Source: Phyto melanocephala
Lineage: Eukaryota; Arthropoda; Insecta; Diptera; Rhinophoridae
Assembly: GCA_941918925.1 (NCBI GenBank)
Contig: OW799233.1
Location: 43,948,275-44,012,274, forward strand
Length of the DNA stretch: 64,000 bases
Reading direction: 5' to 3'
Shown here: positions 11,170 to 22,968 of the stretch, piece by piece
How the letters are laid out: every line of letters starts with the position of its first letter
How positions within the stretch are numbered: the first letter of the stretch is position 1
Translations under genes and position numbers: made by a program
The notes under the pieces: model-generated
The model's input: the letters and a program-made list of their open reading frames with translations, nothing else
Databases searched by the model: none
Told to the model about the DNA's origin: nothing

Positions 11170-11694
11170 CTTGTGCCATTTTTATCACAGTCAGATTTTA
11201 TATCCGAGTATTGTGTTCAGTGTTTTCTTTAGTTTCGAAATCAAATTAACACATTTTTTAAATAGATTTTAGTGTTATCTCTAACTCATACATACTCGTC
11301 AAACTAAAAGATACATTATGATTTCTTTACACTAGCAAACAAAAGTATTTCATACATACATACATACAAACGTAAGAATGTGTCTAGTTACACCCACCTA
11401 GTCTATGAAATCAAACAAACAAATACTTTTAAATTGTTTTATAAGAAGAAAAAAACTGTCTCAAAATTTAATAACAAAAAAGTCTTAAAAATGTTTTTTG
11501 ACTACAAATCGCATGCATACATATGTATGACCATTTTAAATGATTGGTTTGAGGTACATGTTTGCTGTCATATAAAAAATAAATTTAAATCACTCTCGCT
11601 ATCTTGTTTATTGAAATTAAGAAAATTTTAAATGGAATTGAGAATTTCAATTTGAAATTGAGAAAATTCGAAATGAAATTAAGAATTTTTAATT
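11170..11694. other. A+T-rich intergenic DNA
   Basis: No gene recognised. Short CATA repeats lie near 11352, and the tail (11640-11695) has imperfect repeats of GAATTTCAATTTGAAATTGA. Confidence 0.45.
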
Positions 11695-12248
11695 GAAACT
11701 CTGTGTGTGTGTGTGTGTTAGCTATAGACTTAGAAACTGTAAAACCGATCGGACTCCAACTTTGGCAAGTGGTTGTACCCATTCCAGGGAGTGCTTATGG
11801 GTGGAAAAAAGTGGGCGCGGCTACGGCCATAAGAAATTAGTTATCCGTTTTAGCTACTTGCACTTGAACGATTTTTCTGGAACTTTGCACACACATATTG
11901 AGCTGTCATGGCTATATGATTTTGTGATTGGAAAAGTGGGCAGTGCCACACCCATAAGAAATAAGTTATCATTTTTAGCTACTTGCACTTGACCGATTTT
12001 TCTAAAACTTTGCACACATATTGAGTTGTCATGACTATACAAATTCGTGATTGGAAAATTGGGCAGTGCCACGCCCATAAGAAATAAATTATCATTTTCA
12101 GCTACTTGAACTTCACCGAAAGTGGACAGTGCCACGCCAATTAAAAAAAATTGTAAATTTTTAGCTTTTTGAACTTGATATTCAATTTAAATTCAGACTG
12201 CATTTTTATTCATTGAGGGGCGTAGCAACGCGTGCCGGGCTTTTCTAG
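11695..12248 (+). mobile_element. Helitron-like element, copy 1
   Basis: It opens with GAAACTCTG and a (TG)n tract, then TTAGCTATAGACT..GAAACTGTA. The interior has about three units of a 110-bp repeat (TTTGCACACATATTGAG, GCCACGCCCATAAGAAATA). The end is GGGGCGTAGCAACGCGTGCC then TTTTCTAG followed by T, i.e. a CTAG|T Helitron terminus with an upstream GCGT..ACGC hairpin. Non-coding, so non-autonomous. Confidence 0.75.
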
Positions 12249-12327
12249 TGAAATTTAAAATTTAAAAAATAAACATTTAGAAGTATTTTAAAAAAATCTA
12301 TTGAAAAACGTATATAAATTTATTATA

Positions 12328-13492
12328 TAGGGTGGTTAAATTTTAAGGGCCGATGTTGAATGTGTATGAACCACACCTAAACGTCAAGTTTTTTTTCTGC
12401 TAAGTCAATTTGAACCATGGAAAGATACACAATCGACCAACGCGTTAAAGTTATTCGGGCTTATTATAAAAATGGGAGTTCAAATCAAAATGCATATGGT
12501 GCACTTCGTGATTTTTTTAAATTTAATCATCCAAATGTGCGTACAATCGGAAAAATTGTGCAAAAATTCCAACAAACCGGATCTGTAGGAGATGTGAAAA
12601 CATTAATGCATGCGTGTACAGCTCGTACTGAAGAAAATATTGCTGCTGTTTGCGATAGTGTGACTGAAGAGCCGTCCACCTCAACTCGTCGTCGTGCTTA
12701 ACAATTGCACCTCTCACGCTCGTTGAACATTATGCATAAAGACTTGCATTTACACGCTAACAAGGTGCAATTGATTCAAGAACTAAAGCCTCTTGACCAT
12801 TCCAAACGTCGTCAATGGTCAGAATGGTGACAAGAAATGGCATCCGTGGATGATCAACTTTCGAAGAAAGTCATCTATAGTGAAGAGGCATATTTTCACC
12901 TCAGTGGATTCGTCAAGCAAAATTGCTGTATTTGGGCGAATGGTAATTTAAGAGTGATTGTCGAAAAAGCTATGCACCCACAAAGAGTGACTGTTTGCTA
13001 CGGTTTATTGGCTGGCGGCATAATCGGGCCTAATTTTTTCCAAAATGAGGCCAGTCAGGCAGTTACTGTGAATGGTGTTCGCTATCATAAGATAATAACG
13101 AACTTTTTATGGCCCGAATTTGAAGATATGGATGTGTACGATATGTGGTTTCAATAGGACGGTGCCACTTGCAACACATCTTAAGAAACAATGGTTTTTT
13201 TTGCGCGAAAAATTCAATGGCCGTGTTATCTCACATGGTGGTGATATCAATTGACCGCCAAGATTATGTGATTTGACACCGTTGGACTTCTTTCTTTGCG
13301 GTTATTTGAAATAAAATATGTACGTCGATAAGCCAGCAACAATTCAAGAGCTAATGGATGAGATAATTCGGCACATTAAAGGCATAGAACCTCAATTATG
13401 CCTCAGTGTCATCGAAATTTTGGACCATCGGATGGAGTTGTGCCACCGTTTTATTCAAAATCAACATCGGCCCTTAAAATTTAACCACCCTT
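12328..13492 (+). mobile_element. rosa-type (DD41D) mariner, nearly complete but inactive
   Basis: 1165 bp bounded by inverted ends that are identical over 31 bp (AGGGTGGTTAAATTTTAAGG...) and flanked by TA. The transposase starts at 12417 (MERYTIDQRVKV), has an N-terminal helix-turn-helix domain, then the DDE domain with WFQ.DGATC and a CDLTPLD-type third aspartate. The spacing from DGAT to the TPLD aspartate is about 41 residues, which fits the rosa family. In-frame stops lie at 12699, 12827, 13155 and 13181 and a frameshift lies near a T run at 13195. The first catalytic position reads YSEEAYF, with Glu in place of Asp. It is a dead copy of a cut-and-paste transposase. Confidence 0.9.
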
Positions 13493-14110
13493 TATTATAT
13501 GAGCGAATACACACGACTGCATCTGTTTTATTACATATTTAAAAACAAAAATAAAATTGTTAAGCTTTAAGATAACATATTTACACACTTGTTGATATTT
13601 TAAGATATGATATGCCCCTAGAGATATCCGTAAACTTTTGAAGAAATTGGTCACTAATCGGCAAAGTTCTAGGTAAATATAATTTGAAAAAACATTCTTT
13701 TTTTCAATATATATATATCGATTTTCTCAAGCTGCGAAATAATTTTTTTGGACACGCTAAGTTCGTGGTCTTCAAAATTATTGCCGAGAAAAACTCACGA
13801 ATCCGTTTCAAACTAACTGAGATATAAGCACCAAAATACAACTGCTGCAGTAAGTTAAGATCGAATTTTTTTAGCTTCTAGGCAACCAACAGAATCAATG
13901 TGGGTATCAGATGAAAGGGCTTGACCAGAGATATATAAAATTCATGATATCCACCACTACGAAACGATGTACCTTATTCAACCTCCACAATATTGATATC
14001 AAATGAAAGAGCTTGACCAGTCGAATATAATACATCGAACATAATACATCAAAATGTCGTATAACATTGAATTTGAAATATAGATTACGCTACGATGAGG
14101 TCATTATACC
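13493..14110 (+). mobile_element. DINE-like repeat fragment
   Basis: Sequence such as GTATCAGATGAAAGGGCTTG and the ACACGACTGC.TCTGTTT block matches the interiors of the copies at 29806 and 36805. Both ends are missing; the mariner abuts it on the left. Confidence 0.6.
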
Positions 14111-14319
14111 AACGTTAATTAATTAAATTTCCTATGATCTGCTTAATTAAAAAGAAATTATTCAAACAAGGACATATATTTGAGAATCCCATGATAAAAG
14201 GTGTAAAGCCACAAATATAAATAAATTTAGTACATTTGTTAACAAAAAATTACAATACCAAAACGAAAATCTCAATTCAAAAATTTTGACCTTATGCTCC
14301 CGATTAGATCAGGTCCAGA

Positions 14320-14512
14320 TATATTTATTCATCTGGTAGTCTTGATTGGTCAGCTGACTATTTTTTTCTTTACTTATTTAGAACTTCAGCTGTCAAAGTC
14401 CATATACATATATAAAACAGTTCTCTTATTTATTTTAATAGCCAAACTTCATTTATGAAAAACATAAACAAAACAATTTTCTCCAAATTGCGTTTACCAG
14501 ATGAATAAATAT
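14320..14512. repeat. Candidate TIR MITE
   Basis: The left end ATATTTATTCATCTGGTA and the right end TACCAGATGAATAAATAT are near-exact inverse complements about 190 bp apart. The interior is non-coding. Confidence 0.55.
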
Positions 14513-14535
14513 GCCATGGTAACGTATGTGAATAC

Positions 14536-14736
14536 ATATGGGCATTTCCATGAATATGTCAACCATGACTGTAAAAATAAAATCTCTTGAAAGTTTTTCA
14601 ATATAAGTTTATTGATAAAAAAAAACACTAAAATTTTACTATGCTCAGGTATAAAGAGCTTATTAAATTATTTTAAGAGCAATAATAAGAGTTTAATCTG
14701 ATCATCTCTTTGAAATACACGAAAATGCCCATATGT
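14536..14736. repeat. Candidate TIR MITE
   Basis: ACATATGGGCATTTCCATGA at the left is repeated inverted at the right (GAAAATGCCCATATGT) with few mismatches. It lies directly beside the previous candidate. Confidence 0.5.
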
Positions 14737-15236
14737 CTTGTGTTTGATTTTTGTAAGAAACACAGTTTGTGAGAAATTCATATTTTAATTTATTTATCTG
14801 AAATTATTTCCATTATGGATTTTTTCGAATTTTAATATTAGCATACATTTTACGAATGGGAATACGTTTATCAAAAAAAAAATTAGAATATTCGAAAAAT
14901 TGTTTCATTACTCCCACTCACACACCTTTAAGTATACCGATCGTCTTGAACCACTTTCTATCTCGAATAAGTGATGACCGTCTGTCCGTCAGATCATGTT
15001 TACCTTATAATAAAAACATTTATTTTTTTGGTTGTCATTGGTCCAATATTTAACCCAAACTCTAAGCGCAGAAAACTTTGATATTGTTAACCCACTTATT
15101 AATATTCGTTCTTAACTATAAAACAAATTATTTATATGAAATTTTATATTAATACATATAACGTCATTGAATTAAATCGGTTCATGTTTAGCTCTTAATT
15201 ATTTTAACATAAAGCCTACTCCCTTTATCTTCTTAT
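14737..15236. other. Intergenic DNA, no gene seen
   Basis: A+T-rich DNA; short open frames only. Confidence 0.5.
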
Positions 15237-16065
15237 TATACCCTTCACACAGTGAAAAAGGTATATATAGGTTTGTCATTCCGTGTGAAATTTATACAAT
15301 TTTCATTTCCGACCCCATAAAGTATATATTTTCTGAAAGCTTATGAATAGGGGAGTCGATTAAGCTCTGTCAGTCTGTCAGCCTGTCCGTCTGACCGTCT
15401 GTCCATGTGTATGTTGAAATCAACTTTTTGAAGCCCCCCGACTTCCCTTGGACCCGGGTGTGGTACTAAAATATCAGAAATATTCGGGAGTAGAACGGTA
15501 TTGAAATTCAGAAACATCGGTTCATAAACAACTGAGATATGAGCAAAAACCCACGACCACCTCGATATTTTTTTCACAAAAACAACATTACAACAACAAC
15601 ATACATACATACAAACGTGTATACTGGTTATAAAAAAAAGGTGGCATCGAATCCCAGCTGAGCCAAAAAAAAATTATTTTTTTAATTTTTTTAAAATTTT
15701 TTTTTTAATTTTTTTTTTATTTTTTATTTAATATATTATTTATATTTTTATTATTATTTTTTTAAATTTTTTTTTTATTTTTTATTTTTTTTGTTTTATA
15801 TATATTATATATATAATAATTTTTTTTTAAATTTTTTTTTTAAATTTTTTTTTAAATTTTTTTTTTATTTTTTTTTTTAAATTTGTTTATTTATTTTTTT
15901 TGTTTTTTTAACATACATACGTGAATTTATAATTTTACAATGGGATGTATATGTACGTATTTCATATGGGATGAATGGTGACACAAACTACTGTTATTGC
16001 ATGACTACACGCTGTGAAGGGTATATAAGATTCGGCACGGCCGAATATAGCGCTCTTACTTGTTT
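15237..16065 (+). mobile_element. INE-1/DINE-like Helentron, complete-looking copy
   Basis: It starts TATACCCTTCACACAGTGAA and ends with hairpin ATTCGGCACGGCCGAAT then ATAGCGCTCTTACTTGTTT. The middle (15660-15910) is almost pure T/A with long T runs. The inverted copy at 35526-36284 is closely similar along its whole length, including the homopolymer block. It resembles the ends of the Drosophila INE-1 family (known family trait); the Helitron affiliation is inferred. Confidence 0.8.
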
Positions 16066-16342
16066 ATCCATTAAAAATGTAAACAATAAAAATTAACTTC
16101 AGTTGAAGGTCTGACTATAATTGAACAAATAAAACGCTCTTATTTGTTTTTTTTTTAACTTGCTGATCCAAAAGTTGACGTGTTTTTTAATGTATTTATG
16201 TACATACTTACATATGTATTCAACATATTTTAATCTGTCCTTGACTAATTTTATTAGAAATTGTATCTAATTTTGGGTAGAAAATAATTTGAAAATATTT
16301 ACTTTAAGCTTTTCAAAATCTATATGAAAATCCGTTATATGT

Positions 16343-16416
16343 GGCGCCGTGGCTTAGTTGGTTAAAGCGCCTGTCTAGTAAACAGGAGATCGTGAGTTCG
16401 AATCTCGCCGGGGCCT
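16343..16416 (+). tRNA. tRNA-Thr(AGT)
   Basis: Intact 74-nt copy. T-runs begin about 15 nt after the 3' end (terminator). The flanks are unique within the window. Confidence 0.95.
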
Positions 16417-16611
16417 TTGAGGAAAAAATTTATTTTTTTACTATTTTAATATTTTTTTTTTTTTTTTAATTTCAATTGATTGCTGTTTAAACAACAACCT
16501 TTAACATTGTAAGTAGTAGACATTATCAAGGTGCCTTTTCATTTATATGCTTTTAATACAAATTATTTTAATAAACGTTTACATACTCGCAAATTAAAAA
16601 GTAAAAGAATA

Positions 16612-16866
16612 TTAAAAAATAATATCAATTTTAATTAAAATATAGACAATGAGGAGTGTAAGTGATATTGCTAAAAGTATGCAGATACAGGGGTTTTTTA
16701 TTTTAATTTTTTCGAAAACTAGTGTCACGTACAAGTTTTTATTTTTTAAAACATGAAGAATAAGTTTTATTCCTTCAGTGCTACTCGTTGTACTTGTTGT
16801 TATTTCAAAAGTAATTTTCGTTAAGGTGTAATTACAAGAACATAAATTTGTGTTATTTTTGCTCAC
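16612..16866 (-). CDS. Possible small membrane-protein exon
   Basis: 84 codons open on the minus strand. A Ser/Thr-rich stretch (residues about 22-32) is followed by a strongly hydrophobic C-terminal segment of about 25 residues (ICILLAISLTLLIVYILI). A good 3' splice site (TTTTACTTACTTGTAG) lies directly upstream, so it could be a last exon. No family is recognised and no clear upstream exon was found. Low confidence. Confidence 0.2.
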   Translation of the reverse strand: MSKNNTNLCSCNYTLTKITFEITTSTTSSTEGIKLILHVLKNKNLYVTLVFEKIKIKNPCICILLAISLTLLIVYILIKIDIIF

Positions 16867-16980
16867 TACAAGTAAGTAAAATAAATAATTTATTTCAATG
16901 TTCAGAGTAATAAGAGAAAAATTTCATTTTGGCTTAAAGCGAACTTTATTGAACACTACACATTCGAGTATGGCATCCGC

Positions 16981-17780
16981 ACACAGAGAAAAAAAAAATA
17001 ATTAAATTCTTTGCCAATCGAATAGTTCAGTTCTTGCAATAGAACTTTTCTTTTGTGGTTATAAAATTTATGTTCTAAGAATTATAATTTCTTGTTGCTG
17101 ACTATACATTGATATTTCGAAACGAAATTTTGTAGATACAACCACAAAATTATACTGTCACAACCCAGCCTAAAATAGAGTACGGCAATGTCTGAATCAA
17201 TAAGTCTGTCAAATATCTGATTTTTTTTACGAATATTTCGAACAGATTTCTGTCAGACATGTTTGGGAAATTTGATGTACGACATGTTTGATAGATTTCT
17301 AAATAATTTCGTATGAACATGTCGGAGGGATTTTATTTATTTTTGTTTACCGACATGCCTGCTAGATTTCTGAATGATGTCTTACAGATTTATTGAAGTT
17401 TTTTATTTCCTTTTGTTTTTGTTGTTCTTTAAAATTGAGATTTTATTTAGTTTCCGACAGAATTCCGTACGAATTTTATTAGATATTCTTACGAATGTCT
17501 CAAAATAAATTACAATTTCCTCGGCTTTTTCTATTAGATATCTGTCAGATTTCTATAAAAATTCCGAATTTCCCACGACATGTCTCGCAGAATTCGTGTC
17601 AACCACTTGATATGTGTTTCGGTCTGAAGTCTGACAGTATTCGTATACAAATCTTACTTGCTTACCGACATTTCCTACAGGCATCTAACAGATGTCGGAC
17701 AATTTTGCAGACTGGGAACTTAACTATACGATTGAACAGAGTTCTGTTACTCACCAACGATACTGTTTTCTCTGTGTGGG
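16981..17780. mobile_element. TIR element with internal GACATGT-type degenerate repeats
   Basis: CACACAGAGAAAA at 16981 is matched by TTTTCTCTGTGTG at about 17767. Between them lie many imperfect copies of motifs such as CGACATG, TCTGTCAGA and AGATTTCT, giving a satellite-like look over 17170-17720. No coding capacity is seen. Confidence 0.55.
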
Positions 17781-17799
17781 TTAGGTTATGTTGAAAAAG

Positions 17800-18215
17800 A
17801 GGGGCACTAACATCCCAAACTCATAACGGGTAAAGAATTATGACCCATTGACATGTTGTGCCTTCTATAGAAACGAAAAATTCCCCTAATGAAACCATAA
17901 TCCTAATTTCGTCGACGTAACTTATCGACTAGGTTAGAAACCCAGTTTTCTCAATGTAATCCCTTATCGATCTTAAATTTAAATCTCTCAACACTTTTAA
18001 GTGTTCGCGCCTAATACGCCCAAACACAGGGCATTGCAAAAGTAATGTTCCAAAGTCTCTTCCTCCTCCTCGCATGCCCTACATGTCGTTTTATTCGACA
18101 GTCCCATGCGAGCTAGATGAGTTCTCATTTCCGTGTGATCCGTTATCACACCAATTATTCTCTTAAGTTCCGGTCTAGTTAGTTTTAGAATTTCCTGCGA
18201 CTTCTAAAGATTTGG
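17800..18215 (-). mobile_element. LINE 3' coding remnant (post-RNase-H zinc motif)
   Basis: The minus strand reads TRPELKRIIGVITDHTEMRT, then an MGLSNKTTCRACEEEEETLE-like stretch. This is the C-X2-C..H..C tail that follows RNase H in I/LOA/R1-type LINEs. Stops follow, so it is only a remnant. Confidence 0.7.
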
Positions 18216-19929
18216 GTCGTCACTTTACCGACATTTGCATTCTGCCATTTCAGGATATTTTTATTAACAAAACAAAAGGATCTTTAATCGAAGTAAAATT
18301 TTAGACCGTTCATTTATAAAATTAATAAACCACAATTTAAAAGTTTTGAAATACTGACACGTGATATTCAACATGACAAACTAATTATACTTCTTACTTT
18401 CAAGAAGTCATGCTTAAAATTGGCGCGTGGTATTAAAAACTAACTTGCGATAAGCAAACAAGGATACATTATGCATTAATACAGAAGCAGCAGCAGCAGC
18501 AGCAGCTTTTAACATTTTTATTGCAAACTTAACTAAAACAAGAAGGATGCATTAATGAAAGGAAGAACAATATTGATACAACAAGTATTAGGGTTGTGAT
18601 CGGGGGGTTTACTTGTTTGTTTCTTTATCTCCGTATTGTATACTGCAGCTTGCATTTTAAAATGTCAAATATTATTTTGCAAGCGGCACAACAACTTTGT
18701 TTGTTTGACTGTTTTGTAAATTGACCCCCTGTAAAAAGCATAAATAAGGAACTAAACTAAGAAATGCAATTTTTTGTTGCTGTACTTTAGCAAACCGTAG
18801 ATTTTCCGTCATATAAAAAATATAAAAAAAAAATTTACAATTTTGCAACCATATTATGAATGTTCATTCAACTTAAGACAATAAACAGAAAAAAGAAATA
18901 TTTAATTTTCGTTGAATTGAATTAAAACAGAAGAAACCAGTTCAAACTCATTTAGTCAAGATGACTACGTGACAGTTATAAGAAAAAAGTAATAAGAAAC
19001 TAAAAACGAAATACCAAATGAAATGGAATAATTGAAGCATGACTAGCAGGTGTGATTGCCAACCCAAAGATCTTTAAGTAAAACGCTAAACAAGCCTTAT
19101 AATATGCGAAAATATCCTTCTGTGTAAATAATAATTTCAAGAAACAGGAGTAATTTCGTTTCTCTGTTGGCAGGATAATATTAATTATTACCTTGGCACA
19201 CTTATCACTCACAATGATAGCAACATTAATGAGAAACAGGTTCTTAATACCTTCATACTAAAGTTATGCTGACCCCTTTTTTCTACAAACAATTTTTCGT
19301 TCAATTTGTTATGACGTTATAAAAGTTTTAATTTATGAGGTTGTGTTTAACGAAATATGTAAATGGCAGTTATGTCTAACAATTAAAATGGTTGGGAGTA
19401 GAGTTTTATATTTAAAATAAAAGAGATTTAAATTTGTTGTAAAAAGTAATCTATTTCATTACATTTATTTAAACAAAGTTTAGTTGATGTTGGGCCGAAA
19501 AAATAACTCCATACTCGTACTGCGGAATCTCACAAAGGAGTAGAATAAATTTACGACAAACTTTCTAAGCATTTATATTAAGAGCCTAATTGGCATCGAT
19601 ATCTAGGGGATGGGTCTATATATGTATTGGGGAAATATGCAAGAAGACCACTACTATTTCGGGTTCCTTTTCAATCCCCTTCGCTTCCCAGTGTTTTTTA
19701 TGACTACCAATCGGCATCCCTTTCTTCATTGAGTCCCGCGCTATTACAAACGTTTCCTTCTCTTGACTAGAAAACAATTTCGCATTGTCGACAATCCTAA
19801 TTGCACAGTCCATCATAATCACCTGAATGTATATTAGACTGTGGCCCCCCCATAGCATTCAAAATTTAAAATTTAGAAGAACTTCTGATGTAAAATAGTT
19901 TTGATATCAAAATGTATTAATATGATGCA
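18216..19929. other. Intergenic DNA
   Basis: A+T-rich, no gene recognised. A (GCA)7-like tract lies at about 18487-18507. The minus-strand open frame 19616-19858 (80 codons) has no recognised motif. Confidence 0.5.
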
Positions 19930-20410
19930 AATTTTATTTTATTTTTTTTTCTCTTTTTTGAATACTGATAATCATAACTAATATGTAATTTTTACCAACT
20001 CGCCTCAATAATGCCTATAAGGCGCTGAGGCAACAAAAATGTACTGGATTATTGGAAAATAAATAAAAACTAAAAATAAAAAAAAATAAAAAAAAAAATC
20101 TGTTCCTGCCTTTGATTCTTAGTCTGAGCCTCCCTAACCTCTTTAAGTACGAGATTAAGGATTCTTCTCTACCCCAGCAGGAAAGATACTGAATGTACAA
20201 TCCATGTCCTTTTTGAATATGGATCTATCCGCTATTAGCATGCGATACAACCCCTCGAACACCTTCACTTGACACATAAGCTCCATCGGCATCTGAGCTT
20301 CCCTAACCTCTTTAATTCTAGGTGTCTTATGCTCAGCCAGAGGTATTGGTAACACCTCTATACCCCAGACTAGCAATAAAATCAAGGCGTAACATACCCT
20401 CAAGAGAGGT
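19930..20410 (-). mobile_element. LINE 3' end with hairpin 3' UTR
   Basis: A T-run at about 19933-19960 (poly-A on the minus strand) is preceded by GCCTCAGCGCCTTATAGG, a GC hairpin similar to the 3' UTR of the LINE at 3293-5465. Upstream, 20100-20410 is less A+T-rich and open over short frames, but no RT motif is readable, so the coding part is not identified. Confidence 0.45.
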
Positions 20411-20870
20411 GTTCTATGGGTCTTATTATCTTACTATTCAAAGTCAGAAAACATACGCTTGAAGTAGTTTCATACGGGTCGATCTTTCTACATTTCTTTA
20501 ATCTCCTGTCTCAAAATCACTTGAAAACCTTTTCGCCACAATGTCACCATTATTGCTTTGGTAAAATGTACAGCTACACCACGGCATTATTAGCTTTAAT
20601 CATTTTGGATTAGATTAGTGAAAACTGCATTAGACTTCAATTTTTTACTACCTAACAATCTGATGGAAATGCTCCTTAATTATTGAAGTGAAATTAGGAA
20701 ATTGAGAATATTAGGTCATGCAAAAAAACATGGCATAAACGCGACACTAAACCAAATTTTCAACCATATAAGTCCACTTACTAACTTTGACCAGAGCATT
20801 CCAAGTTTAAATTCCATCAAGAAGAAAATGGTAAAAGGGAAACTCATTGCGCAACGTTGATACTAAGTAG
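20411..20870. other. Intergenic DNA, no gene seen
   Basis: No motif recognised; possibly the 5' part of the adjacent LINE remnant. Confidence 0.4.
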
Positions 20871-20871
20871 A

Positions 20872-21160
20872 ATATACACAGATGGATCTAGGGTAAGCCG
20901 TGGCATTCAAACCGGAGAAATACCTGTTGAACATGGAAGAGGCATCTCATATCGTCTCCGTACTAAAGTAGCATACTTGCATGCTTGAAGGCATGTAAAA
21001 TACTATTTAGCAGGAATATTGGCAATTTTGTTAACAGTCAAGTGGCACTTCTCTCACTTAACTCCTAGACTACTATGTTCTTGTTAGTTAATCAATATAA
21101 GAAGGTTCTATCAAGGTTGTTTTGATTTTGGTTCATGTGTTATACAAAGCTGGATCTGGT
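20872..21160 (+). mobile_element. LINE RNase H remnant
   Basis: IYTDGSR (20872) is the first RNase H motif. In a shifted frame NFVNSQVALLSLNS follows, equivalent to the FVDSQAAL motif. At least two frameshifts or stops are present. It derives from an RNase-H-bearing LINE such as the LOA-type element at 42412-45157. Confidence 0.65.
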
Positions 21161-21933
21161 TTCAATATATTCAATGAGGTATCAATCGCATTTACGCTGG
21201 CTATGCTAAAAACAGAATGTTAAAATACTTTTTTAAAAGGCTGAAAAAATTTGGCATCACTTGCATACTACATGTTGGGTTGCAATATGAATCAAAATAC
21301 AAGGGATATTTGAATTTACTGTTGCCAGTATTAACGGTTCACTAGTCGCCAGAAAACTACCCACGTCAATTAGGATTCTTCTTTTATAATCACTTTCTCA
21401 GTTGAAGGGTTTTACTAATATTTTAAGATATTTCACTACTGCAGGTTTGGTTGACACATTTCTAACACTTTCTCCGACGAGTGGTAAGGTGATTTCTTTT
21501 CGAATGTTTGCAAGTATGTAGATTTTTGAAACCTTCTAACCTTTTAAAAATCTTCCACTTTGAAAAGAAATTTAACATTCTTGCTAACTTAAGATAAAGT
21601 CAAGATAATTAGTTTTCCTAATCAATACTAAGGCGACATAAGGGGTAAGGGAACTTCCAGAAAACGTGATAGATGTTTTAATTATGTGTGACCCAGATAT
21701 TTATTCAAATTTCAGAAATATATTTACCATTTCTGTTTCAATGTCGGTAAGTAATGCTACGATCGATAGATCATTTTCTATTCTTCGTCGTATTAAAACG
21801 TGGCTAGATCAAGCATGACAGAGGACAGGCTAAACGGGCTAGCCATGTTAAATATTCACAACCAAATCGATGTTGATTCAGAAGTTGTGTTTAATAAATT
21901 TGCTGCAACTGGAAACCACAAATCTATATATAT
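21160..21933. other. Intergenic DNA, no gene seen
   Basis: Only short open frames. The 21755-21800 segment (GATCGATAGATCATTTTCTA... CTTCGTCGTATTAAAACGTGG) could be a remnant of a hAT-type transposase dimerisation region, but this is too weak to call. Confidence 0.35.
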
Positions 21934-22636
21934 ACACAGAAAGAAAAATGATGTTCTAAATCCAAGAATTAAATTCTTACTTTAAGCCGAAATTGTGGTT
22001 AAAAATTCAAGTACGATTTTTTTCTAGTTTTCTTAAAACAAGTACAAAACGGGATTGTTTTGCAAAATCAAGTACAAGACTATTAAAATAAGAATTAACT
22101 TCTTAAATTAAGTCTTATTTCGCTCAAATTAAAAACAAACTTATATTTTTTAGACATTTACTTAGATAAACACACTCTTTAAAATTTCAAGTATGTTTTT
22201 ATAATTCCCATTTTGTTTATCATACTTTAGCTATAAGTGGCAATATTTACGACAACAAAGCTGTAGCAGTTTCCGAGTTAACTTAGCTTTCATAATTTGT
22301 CCGTTAGTTTTTATGAAACTTATGGCAAAGAAAATGTCAAAGGGTAAGTAGTGAAGATACAGCGCATCTTTTGATTAATTCAATCTCATTTATACTTGAA
22401 TTAATCTTTTTTTAAGCTTACTTCAAGTACGGTTTCGGGCTTAAATTAAGCTAATAATTCTTAAAATCAAACTTCTTTCGGCTTAAATATTCCTAGAATT
22501 AAGAAGTTCTTACTTGAAACATTCATTCTTAAATCAAGAATTTTGTACTTGGTTTAAGAAAATCCGTACTTACCGTACTTCTGACACCGCTACGGATTGA
22601 TTTAAGTACGGATTACTTGATTTGTTTTTTGAGTGT
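21934..22636. mobile_element. A+T-rich element with ACAC..GAAA ends and CTTAAATTAAG repeats
   Basis: The left end ACACAGAAAGAAAAA and right end TTTTTTGAGTGT are roughly inverted. The interior repeats AAGTACGG, CTTAAATTAAG and TTCTTAC many times in both orientations. No coding capacity. It abuts Helitron copy 2. Confidence 0.4.
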
Positions 22637-22968
22637 AAAAGTGAAACTCTGTGTGTGTGTGTGTGTGTGTTAGCTATAGACTCCGAAACTGTAAAACCGA
22701 TCGGACTCAAACTTTGGCAAGTTGTTGTACATATTTCAGGGAGTGTTTATAAGTGGCAAAAAATGGGCGGGGTCACGCCCATAAAAAATTAATTATCATT
22801 TTTAGCTACTAGCACTTTACCGATTTTTCTGAAACTTTGCGCACATATTGAACTCTCATGATTATACAATTTCGTGATAAGAAAAGTGAGCAGTGCCGAG
22901 CCCATAAAAAAATTTATAATTTTTAGCTTCTTGCACTTGATATTCAGAATGCATTCGGGCTTGGCTAG
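22637..22968 (+). mobile_element. Helitron-like element, copy 2 (short)
   Basis: It has the same AAAAGTGAAACTCTG-(TG)n start and TTAGCTATAGACTCC block as the other two copies, but only one to two of the internal 110-bp units. The end is GGGCTTGGCTAG|T and has lost the upstream hairpin by a small deletion. Confidence 0.75.

Noticed and set aside
12417..13157. Apparent host genes
   Set aside because: These are pieces of the rosa mariner transposase, inside perfect TIRs.
18487..18507. CAG repeat as a polyglutamine gene
   Set aside because: The tract is seven units or fewer and no open frame extends from it.
20155..20403. Secreted-protein-like minus-strand frame
   Set aside because: It lies upstream of a LINE 3' end and poly-A run, lacks a recognisable family, and is better treated as LINE debris.
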